Shown in pieces: positions 59,101 to 64,000 of a stretch of DNA of 64,000 nucleotides; position 1 is the stretch's first letter; each line of letters opens with the position of its first letter. The stretch is from Bin87 sp965261195 (GTDB lineage: Bacteria; Chloroflexota; Dehalococcoidia; Lucifugimonadales; UBA3495), in contig OZ253455.1 of the NCBI GenBank assembly GCA_965261195.1, positions 2,790,001-2,854,000 on the forward strand, written 5' to 3'. The notes beneath the pieces were generated by a model. That model saw nothing but the letters and a program-made list of their open reading frames with translations. It did no database searches and was not told the DNA's origin. A program made the translations under genes and the position numbers.

Positions 59101-59158
59101 CGACATTTTTGAGGTTGTGCTCGCGGGCACCCTTGATGTAAATGACATCCTGCGGCAT
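56123..59158 (-). CDS. uvrA: Excinuclease ABC subunit A
   Basis: 1011 residues, about 70 longer than usual. It recognises DNA damage for UvrB and UvrC. Visible: IKGAREHNLKNVDV, first Walker A GVSGSGKSSL, zinc ribbon Cys pairs (CVACG ... CSTCTGLG), signature TLSGGEAQRVRLA, Walker B VLYVCDEPTVGLHP; second half with GVSGSGKSTLVYD, the zinc finger CESCQGEGY ... CEVCQGRRY, TLSGGEAQRVKLA and FYLLDEPTTGLSFED. The extra length is mostly an Asn/Gly/His-rich insertion (about 450-510; SSANGSVNGHNSANGHEP) before the first signature domain, likely a disordered loop. Confidence 0.97.
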   Translation of the reverse strand: MPQDVIYIKGAREHNLKNVDVTIPRDRLVVITGVSGSGKSSLAFDTIYAEGQRRYVESLSAYARQFLGRMDKPDVDYIEGLSPAISIDQKGVSHNPRSTVGTVTEIYDYLRLLFARVGKPHCPKCGNPVARQTVQQIVDAILNLPESSRITLLAPKIRRKKGEHKEVFEAARRGGFVRMRVNDAVMLVEDTDTLTLDKQKWHYIDIVVDRLIIRSDTEANRVTESVETALREGEGVLTVAREGEDDLVFSEQFACVACGVSLPEIEPRTFSFNSPHGACSTCTGLGYQLEVDASMVIQNRSLSLLEGAVVPWARSGAANAWYASMMEGVAREFDFSPEVPVRELTEEQVNVILYGAGKRQVQVRHRTGRGRTYNWNTTYEGVIPNLQRRYRETESDHTRSEIERYMAQRACRSCSGARLRPEALGVLVCGQNIMEVSSLTIGRGLQWIRSIKPDAEPSSANGSVNGHNSANGHEPAEALVAAGESTLKTGKTPRTRRTRQNGQRPAGPTTLTPRDMTIADQILKEIEGRLHFLESIGLDYVTMSRTARTLSGGEAQRVRLATQIGSGLTGVLYVCDEPTVGLHPHDDHRLIGTLTRLRDMGNTVIVVEHDDAMMRAADYIVDLGPGAGEHGGHIVATGDVAAVMANEASLTGAYLSGRKRIPTPEQRRPGNGLFIAVTGARENNLKGIDVEFPLGLLACVTGVSGSGKSTLVYDILYKRLAQAVAQGRDRPGEHDEVRGIEHIDKVVNIDQSPIGRTPRSNPATYTGAFTPIRELFATLPEARIRGYKPGRFSFNVKGGRCESCQGEGYIQIEMQFLPDVTVPCEVCQGRRYNREALEVLLRDQSIADVLAMTVETALDFFWNFSRIRTRLETLRDVGLGYIRLGQPATTLSGGEAQRVKLATELSRRATGRTFYLLDEPTTGLSFEDCAALLRVLHRLVDQGNSVLLIEHNLDLIKNSDWVIDLGPGAGDQGGNLLACGTPELLAEVEQSHTGRYLRESLSQTALAASAD

Positions 59159-59171
59159 AAGGCTATTCTAC

Positions 59172-59219
59172 CGGATTTGGGGGAGGACGGATTTAGGAGA
59201 GGGCGGATTTAGGAGAGGG
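59172..59219 (+). repeat. 16-bp tandem repeat, three copies
   Basis: CGGATTTAGGAGAGGG at 59188 and 59204, with a variant copy at 59172 (CGGATTTGGGGGAGGA) and a fourth beginning that runs into the PIN gene stop codon (59224-59226). It fills the gap between uvrA and the PIN gene. Confidence 0.92.
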
Positions 59220-59223
59220 CGGA

Positions 59224-59631
59224 TTACAGCAGAGCGGTAAAACCGGCCTGCTCAAAATGGTGGTCGTTGGTTAAGGCTTCGCGGATGTTGTGGGTTTGCA
59301 TCAGTTGAAAACTGGCGCAATCCACCAGGCCCCACTCCTGGTCTGGCCGGGCGGAGTAGTAATCTACGGCGGCCCAGAATTGCCCACTGGTCTGCGGCTC
59401 TACGTCTATATTGCGGTTGTGCTCAAAACTCCTGATTAGGGACACAGCAGCCCTTCGCTTTTCTGCTCCGTAGCGGCTTATGCTATTCAACAATTCGGAA
59501 AGAACCATTTCACTGGTCACTATGCGGCGATGCGCCAGTTCATTAAAAAGCCGCAGCGCTATCCCGTGCAACGCATCCCTTTCAATCAGCAGAGCAATCC
59601 AATAGCAAGTATCCGCAAAGACGGGGCGCAT
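59224..59631 (-). CDS. PIN-domain ribonuclease (toxin)
   Basis: 135 residues. PIN fold with acidic residues Asp7 (VFADTCYWIAL), Glu46 (EMVLSELLNSI), Asp104 (WGLVDCASFQLM) and Asp123 (ALTNDHHFEQAGF). All are in place. It follows the gene at 59634 by two bases, so the two form a toxin-antitoxin-like unit, antitoxin first. Its stop codon overlaps a 16-bp repeat array. Confidence 0.88.
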   Translation of the reverse strand: MRPVFADTCYWIALLIERDALHGIALRLFNELAHRRIVTSEMVLSELLNSISRYGAEKRRAAVSLIRSFEHNRNIDVEPQTSGQFWAAVDYYSARPDQEWGLVDCASFQLMQTHNIREALTNDHHFEQAGFTALL

Positions 59632-59633
59632 TA

Positions 59634-60065
59634 CTAGTCCACCTTGGGCCGGCCGTAGAGATAATGGTGCATATTCTGGGCAAGGTCAGTGGGGACATCA
59701 TCCCAATCGTCCTGGGGGTATTTTTTGTGAATCTCTTTGATGAGGTGCAACAGCGTAGGCATTTCGGGGTCTTCAGGCGGCATTACCCGATCCGTCTTTT
59801 TAGTGTCCATGCTGACGATACGTTGCAGCCGTCCGTCGGCAAAGTCGCCTACGCCAACGATGTTGACCGGGTACCGCCCTTGCTTGTGCTTGCTCTCGAT
59901 GATGCCCCATTGGTCACCGGTGAAATCGGCTAGAACCTTAGAGCCGTCTTCCAGCAACAGCCTATAAGTGCCGCTATGGTCCAGATTCAGTTCCATGGAC
60001 TGTACTTTGGCGACAACTTCGACAGGGTAGTGTCCGGTTTTTTCCGGCCTGGTTTTTTCTGGCAT
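59634..60065 (-). CDS. Partner (putative antitoxin) of PIN toxin
   Basis: 143 residues from ATG 60063-60065 with AGAGGA nine bases upstream. An SH3/OB-like beta-rich N-terminal region (VEVVAKVQSMELNLDHSGTYRLLLEDGSKVLADFTGDQW) is followed by a helical C-terminus (MPTLLHLIKEIHKKYPQDDWDDVPTDLAQNMHHYLYG). It does not look like a usual VapB, AbrB or RHH antitoxin. The beta part plausibly replaces DNA binding; the helical end may wrap the PIN toxin. Assignment rests on position. Confidence 0.7.
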   Translation of the reverse strand: MPEKTRPEKTGHYPVEVVAKVQSMELNLDHSGTYRLLLEDGSKVLADFTGDQWGIIESKHKQGRYPVNIVGVGDFADGRLQRIVSMDTKKTDRVMPPEDPEMPTLLHLIKEIHKKYPQDDWDDVPTDLAQNMHHYLYGRPKVD

Positions 60066-60091
60066 ACTGGCTCGTCCTCTGGGGTGGCTGG

Positions 60092-60526
60092 CTATTCCAA
60101 TTCTACCAGCGGATCGTTGGTGTTTACGGAGTCGAGGGGTTGGACGAATACGGTTTTTACGATGCCGTCGCGGTGGGCCAGGATGCTTTGCTCCATTTTC
60201 ATCGCTTCCACCACGCACACTTCGTCGCCGGCGGACACTGCGTCGCCGGGGCGCACCAGCACCGACATTACCCGGCCCGGCATCGGTGAACGCAGGATGT
60301 CATCATTGACGGCTCCGAAGGAACCGGCCGGGCTGGGCGTAGGCGCTTCGGGTACGTTCAATCCGCCGGCGGGCCGGCCCCGTCGCGGGGGCGCTGGGCC
60401 GCTAGCAACTTCAATGTCGATCAGGAAAGATTCGCCGTCAACGGTAACCTCGACCGGCGACTCGGTGAGGTCGCCAACTTCGACGGTGTACCATTGGTCG
60501 CCGATGCGTACCCTTATAGTTGTCAC
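60092..60526 (-). CDS. Biotin carboxyl carrier protein (biotin/lipoyl domain)
   Basis: 144 residues. The N-terminal 50 residues form a small beta domain (TIRVRIGDQWYTVEVGDL), then a Pro/Gly linker, and a C-terminal biotinyl domain with the biotinylated Lys in VVEAMKMEQSI and the preceding SPMPGRVMSVLVRPGDAV. It carries carboxybiotin from the biotin carboxylase encoded 21 bases upstream to a carboxyltransferase, which is not in the window. As in propionyl- or methylcrotonyl-CoA carboxylases with split subunits. Confidence 0.93.
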   Translation of the reverse strand: MTTIRVRIGDQWYTVEVGDLTESPVEVTVDGESFLIDIEVASGPAPPRRGRPAGGLNVPEAPTPSPAGSFGAVNDDILRSPMPGRVMSVLVRPGDAVSAGDEVCVVEAMKMEQSILAHRDGIVKTVFVQPLDSVNTNDPLVELE

Positions 60527-60547
60527 GCTGCCATTTTCGCCAGGTTG

Positions 60548-62128
60548 TTAGATTGCGCTCCCGAGCCTTGAGCGGAACAGTTCCCGCCGTCCCTGGGTCC
60601 GCCAACGGGAGCTGGCGGTTTCCCTGGAAGCGTTGGCAGCCTGCTGGTCGGCCTGTGCCGCCAGTACGGACGCTCCGATGGCGGCAGCCAGGGCACGGGG
60701 ATTCTGCGTCAGGTCAGGATTATACCCGTTTTGGCGCCCGTTGCTCGACACGCCCTTGCCGTTTTCACCGGAGCCATGAGCCCGCTGCCGGCGTTCCAGA
60801 ATCTGCGCCAGGCTGCCGGTGTTGTAGTTGCCGGACGTAAATTCAGCGCTGGCCAGCACATCCCGCAGCAGCGGTATGTTGGTGGTAACGCCCTCCAGCC
60901 GGAAGTCGGCCAGCGCGGAATCCAGCCTGGAGATGGCAGTGGCGCGATCCGGACCCCAGGCCATCACCTTGGCCAACAACGGTTCGTAGTGCAGCGAAAC
61001 CTCGTACCCGATGCCGAGCGCGGTGTCCACCCGGATGTGGTCGCCGGCGGGGAGGTGAAGGTCTGTGACGACGCCGACGTTGGGCAGGCAGGTGTCCGGG
61101 TCTTCCGGATACACCCGCGCTTCGATGGCGTGCCCGTTGCGGTGGATGTCGCGCTGCTGCTGGGCAAAGGGAATGCCGGCCGAGGACTGGAGCTGCAACT
61201 CCACGATGTCCAGGCCGGTGAGCAATTCGGTGATGCCGTGCTCCACCTGCAACCGTGGGTTCATTTCGAGAAAGTAGAAGTGTCCGTCGGGAGTAACCAG
61301 GAACTCAACGGTGCCGGCATTGGTGTAGCCGATTTCCCGTCCCAGCTGGCGGGACAGGCGCCCAATTTGCCCGCGCACTTCGTCGGACAATTTGCCGGAG
61401 GCCGGCGTTTCCTCGATGAGCTTCTGGTTGCGACGCTGTATGGAGCAGTCTCGCTCAAACAGGTGCAAAACGTTGCCGTACTGGTCGGCGATGAGCTGCA
61501 CCTCGATGTGCGATGCGCCTTGCAGGTAGCGTTCGTAAAAGAGGCTGGCGTCAGCAAAGGCGGCCAGCGCGGTTTTGCGGGTCCTTTCGATGATGGGTTC
61601 CAGCTCGGCCATGGTGTGCACCACGTGGATGCCGATACCCCCGCCGCCCGCCGTGGCTTTTACCATCATCGGGAAACCCAGTTCCCAGGCTTTGCTGATT
61701 GCCTCCTCGTCTTTCACCGGCTCTTCCGTACCGGGCATCACGGGCAAACCGGACTTGCGGGCGACCCGTCGGGCCGAAAGCTTGTCGGCCATCTGGTTCA
61801 GCACCTCCTCGCCGGGGCCGATGAACACGATGCCGTCGGCTTTGCAACGGCGGGCCAGTTCAGAGTTTTCCGATAGGAACCCGTAACCAGGATGGACGGC
61901 CTCAGCGCCGGTGTCGCGGCAGGCGGCCAGCACGGAGTCAATATTCAGATAGGATTCAGACGCCGCCGCGCTGCCAATGCACACCGATTCGTCGGCCAAG
62001 CGAGTGTGAGCGGCACCGGCGTCGGCCTCGGAATAGACGGCGACGGTGGCAACCCCGATGCGCCGGCAAGTGCGGATGATGCGGGCAGCGATTTCGCCCC
62101 GATTGGCAACCAGTATCTTGTTGAACAT
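60548..62128 (-). CDS. Biotin carboxylase (acyl-CoA carboxylase alpha subunit)
   Basis: 526 residues. Biotin carboxylase core (1-450): FNKILVANRGEIAARIIR, HPGYGFLSEN, ATP-grasp glycine loop VKATAGGGGIGIHVV, ERDCSIQRRNQKLIEE, FLEMNPRLQVEH (catalytic and metal residues) and RVYPEDP. The C-terminal 75 residues are an Asn/Gly-rich then Ala-rich tail of unknown use. It uses ATP and bicarbonate to carboxylate biotin on the downstream carrier. The target acyl-CoA cannot be told without the carboxyltransferase. It is the first gene of the pair. Confidence 0.95.
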   Translation of the reverse strand: MFNKILVANRGEIAARIIRTCRRIGVATVAVYSEADAGAAHTRLADESVCIGSAAASESYLNIDSVLAACRDTGAEAVHPGYGFLSENSELARRCKADGIVFIGPGEEVLNQMADKLSARRVARKSGLPVMPGTEEPVKDEEAISKAWELGFPMMVKATAGGGGIGIHVVHTMAELEPIIERTRKTALAAFADASLFYERYLQGASHIEVQLIADQYGNVLHLFERDCSIQRRNQKLIEETPASGKLSDEVRGQIGRLSRQLGREIGYTNAGTVEFLVTPDGHFYFLEMNPRLQVEHGITELLTGLDIVELQLQSSAGIPFAQQQRDIHRNGHAIEARVYPEDPDTCLPNVGVVTDLHLPAGDHIRVDTALGIGYEVSLHYEPLLAKVMAWGPDRATAISRLDSALADFRLEGVTTNIPLLRDVLASAEFTSGNYNTGSLAQILERRQRAHGSGENGKGVSSNGRQNGYNPDLTQNPRALAAAIGASVLAAQADQQAANASRETASSRWRTQGRRELFRSRLGSAI

Positions 62129-62313
62129 CTCACGCCTCTATCGGTTAGACCCAACCTGGTAGCGCTGCAGATTATCGCCCAATGTTGAGAGGGTATGTAT
62201 CACAGCGCTGGGCGAGTCTGTCATTGTCGCAGGAATGCAGCGGATGCACCACCGCAATAAACGATGTTTTAGTCCTTTTGCCGTCGGTGGTTCAACACCT
62301 AGCGAGGCGAGTT

Positions 62314-63075
62314 TCAGGCTAATTTCGTCGCGTCAAGGAATGTTCTGGAGTTAATTTGCCGGTCTAGCCAGTACTCGAGGCTGCCGGACAGGATGCTGTT
62401 TACCTCGTTCTGCACGGCGGGCGGCACGTGAATGTCCGGCAGCCGGTCGGCCCGCGGCGTGCGGTGCAGCAGGCGCAGAACCTTGAGGGCCGGCAGCGAC
62501 AGGGGCCGCACCACGGCGTCGGGGGGAATGCAATTTGGACACAACGTCCCGCCGGCGCGGGTCGCAAACCGGTGCTGATCGGGTTCCAGCTCGCTGCCGC
62601 AGTCGATGCAGTTGTACAGCTCGGGCATGAACCCGGATCGGTTGAGCAGGTGCAGGTCAAAGTAGCGCAGGGGCAGTTCCGACGTTGGGTCGGCGCCGAT
62701 GGCGGACAGGGTTTGCAGGGTCAGGTCGAACAGCTCGGGGTCGGCTGATGCGAGAGCGCTGAAGCCATCCACGAGTTCGGCCACGTACAGCGCGCGCGCG
62801 GTGGTGCGGTAATCGGTTTTGACCGAGTTGAAGGCGGTAACCACCTCGGCCTCGCTGACGATGTCCAGCGAACGACCGCGGACGAGCGATACCCGGAGCA
62901 GGGTCAGCGGCTCAAAGTGGCCCATTAGTTTGCTGGTGAGACGGCGCGCGCCGCGGGCCACCACCTCCAGCTTGCCGTGCTCCCGCGTGAGCAGCGTCGC
63001 AATGACATCCGCTTCGCCCAGCACACGTTTACGCAGGGTGAGGGCCACAGCGCGGTAGGTTCGGGGCAGCGTCAT
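62314..63075 (-). CDS. recO: DNA repair protein RecO
   Basis: 253 residues. The N-terminal OB fold (YRAVALTLRKRVLGEADVIATLLTREHGKLEVVARGARR) and the C-terminal zinc domain with Cys in CIDCGSELEP and LCPNCIPPD fit RecO, which anneals ssDNA and loads RecA with RecR. Encoded two bases after recR and co-directional, so the two are one operon. The 185 bases between it and the biotin carboxylase (62129-62313) show no clear element. Confidence 0.93.
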   Translation of the reverse strand: MTLPRTYRAVALTLRKRVLGEADVIATLLTREHGKLEVVARGARRLTSKLMGHFEPLTLLRVSLVRGRSLDIVSEAEVVTAFNSVKTDYRTTARALYVAELVDGFSALASADPELFDLTLQTLSAIGADPTSELPLRYFDLHLLNRSGFMPELYNCIDCGSELEPDQHRFATRAGGTLCPNCIPPDAVVRPLSLPALKVLRLLHRTPRADRLPDIHVPPAVQNEVNSILSGSLEYWLDRQINSRTFLDATKLA

Positions 63076-63077
63076 GG

Positions 63078-63701
63078 TTATTCCAGCGCGCTGCGGCCGG
63101 CCAGGGCGCGGGTCAGCGTGGTGTCGTCGGCAAATTCCAGTGTGCCGCCCACCGGCAGCCCGCGAGCCAGCCGGGTGATGTTGAGGCCAGTGTCGGCCAG
63201 CCGGCGATGGATGAAGTCGGCGGTGGCGTCGCCCTCCAGGGTTGGGTTGGTAGCGACAATCAATTCCTGGAACGGGTCGCCGGTGTTTTCCAGGCGCGCA
63301 AACAGCTGGGGCAGGTGGATGTCCTCGGGGCCAACGCCGTTCAGCGGCGACAGGACTCCGTGCAAGACGTGGTACAGGCCCCGGTAGGCGCGAGTCCGTT
63401 CCAGCGCCACCAGGTCTCGCGACTCTTCAACGACGCAAATCTGCTCGCGGTTGCGATGCGGGTTGGCGCAAATGTCGCAGGGGGAGGCATCGGTCAGATT
63501 GCGGCACTCATCGCAAAAGAGGATCAGGTCTTTGACCGTGATGATGGCATCGGCCAGCGCCCGCGCGTCCTCAGTCGGAATCTGCGCGATGTAGTAGGCA
63601 ATCCGCTGTGCGCTCTTTGGGCCGATGCCCGGCAACTGATGCAGCGCCTCAATGAGCTGGCTGAGGGAGCGGGTGGTGCCCGGACTGGGGTTGCTGAGCA
63701 T
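63078..63701 (-). CDS. recR: Recombination protein RecR
   Basis: 207 residues from ATG 63701; the open frame extends upstream but residue count and homology favour this start. The N-terminal HhH segment (SLSQLIEALHQLPGIGPKSAQRIAYYI), Cys4 zinc finger (FCDECRNLTDASPCDIC), TOPRIM domain (ICVVEESRDLVALERT, YRGLYHVLHGVLSPLNGVGPEDI, ATNPTLEGDATADFI) and C-terminal Walker-B-like ITRLARGLPVGGTLEFAD are all present. With RecO downstream and RecF at 1437 it completes RecFOR. Confidence 0.96.
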   Translation of the reverse strand: MLSNPSPGTTRSLSQLIEALHQLPGIGPKSAQRIAYYIAQIPTEDARALADAIITVKDLILFCDECRNLTDASPCDICANPHRNREQICVVEESRDLVALERTRAYRGLYHVLHGVLSPLNGVGPEDIHLPQLFARLENTGDPFQELIVATNPTLEGDATADFIHRRLADTGLNITRLARGLPVGGTLEFADDTTLTRALAGRSALE

Positions 63702-63815
63702 GATGATACCACACCGGGAGGGCTGGAGCAGGCGAGGTTTTTGTTGCAGGGAGCGACACGGGGCGTACCGAGTGAAACGAGATGCCCCGTCCGGCAAGCA
63801 GGGCAAGGAACAAAT

Positions 63816-64000
63816 CTAAGGCTCTGGTAGGCCAACTACCCTTATATAAAGCAACATATCTTCCAAGCGGGGCAGGATGGCGGCGGACAGTTCCGGGAAT
63901 ATGTGCCGCATATTCTGGTCTTCCAGGAAATCTGCCAAGCCCATCTTCGCTATCGAATAATGACGCAGGCTCAGCGGCTCCAGTACCTCATCCTGCAACT
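63816..64000 (-). CDS. Partial unknown protein at right edge
   Basis: An open minus-strand frame from the window edge to the stop at 63816-63818; about 61 residues are visible (LSLRHYSIAKMGLADFLEDQ, then MRHIFPELSAAILPRLEDM). The 5' end lies outside the window. The 114-base gap to recR holds nothing I recognise. No family identified. Confidence 0.5.
   Translation of the reverse strand, partial: LQDEVLEPLSLRHYSIAKMGLADFLEDQNMRHIFPELSAAILPRLEDMLLYIRVVGLPEP

Noticed and set aside
1..64000. tRNA, rRNA or tmRNA genes
   Set aside because: No cloverleaf-like segments or conserved rRNA stretches were recognised by eye; a tRNAscan run would be decisive.

Overview
The window is a GC-rich (about 60 percent by eye) bacterial chromosome segment with no rRNA or tRNA that I could recognise. 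Gene content points to Chloroflexota, most likely a Dehalococcoidia/SAR202-like lineage. The pointers are many Uma2 (DUF820) genes, a GrdB-type selenoprotein, paired COG3618 amidohydrolases, an Rxyl_3153-like alcohol dehydrogenase, MCT-like MFS transporters, and frequent TTG starts behind strong AGGAGG sites. This assignment is inference from gene content only.

Layout. 1-4.8 kb: two VWA membrane proteins, recF, a sirtuin, an MscS channel. 4.9-8.6 kb (minus): orphan hicB, a selenoprotein interrupted by an in-frame UGA, two PaREP1-like proteins, a zinc alcohol dehydrogenase. 8.8-15.5 kb (minus): a peptide/nickel-type ABC importer without ATPases and a UvrD/PcrA helicase. 15.6-17.2 kb: an MNT/HEPN module whose HEPN gene is cut by an IS5-family element. 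17.3-24.5 kb: thiol dioxygenase, four-domain rhodanese, an EcoRV-like restriction-modification pair, Uma2, sulfite-oxidase-like molybdoenzyme. 24.5-27.5 kb: four tandem Uma2 paralogues with an exchanged central cassette. 27.5-38.8 kb: acyl-CoA-dehydrogenase-like flavoprotein, MFS transporters, an ITPase-like protein, MoxR, an FAD oxidoreductase, a small RelA/SpoT protein with a partner, a CoxE-like VWA protein. 38.8-48 kb: a Swt1-type HEPN protein, CMD, SIS, VapBC-like pair, two amidohydrolases flanking a coiled-coil nuclease-like protein, methyltransferase, NYN-Uma2. 48-56 kb: NadE, a divergent tubulin/FtsZ-like protein with a VWA coiled-coil partner, an MFS transporter, an AAA ATPase plus DUF3226 pair. 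56-64 kb (minus): UvrA, a PIN module, biotin carrier and biotin carboxylase, RecO, RecR.

How they fit together. RecF, RecO, RecR, UvrA and UvrD give the window much of the gap-repair and excision-repair set. The 17-24 kb region could handle thiol sulfur: a thiol dioxygenase whose sulfinate product can release sulfite, rhodaneses, and a sulfite-oxidase-fold enzyme. Accessory defence and toxin-antitoxin genes are interleaved throughout, several of them visibly AT-richer than their surroundings.

Most notable: (1) a missed selenoprotein at 5388-6611 with a 12-bp bSECIS-like hairpin just after the UGA; (2) a tubulin-like GTPase candidate with a 13-residue repeated acidic tail, paired with a VWA coiled-coil membrane protein behind a near-consensus promoter (49947-52726); (3) an EcoRV homologue keeping the catalytic and recognition-loop residues; (4) a duplicated, hairpin-containing leader at 22231 and 23195; (5) the Uma2 cassette array; (6) an ATPase-TOPRIM pair of the OLD/PARIS kind.
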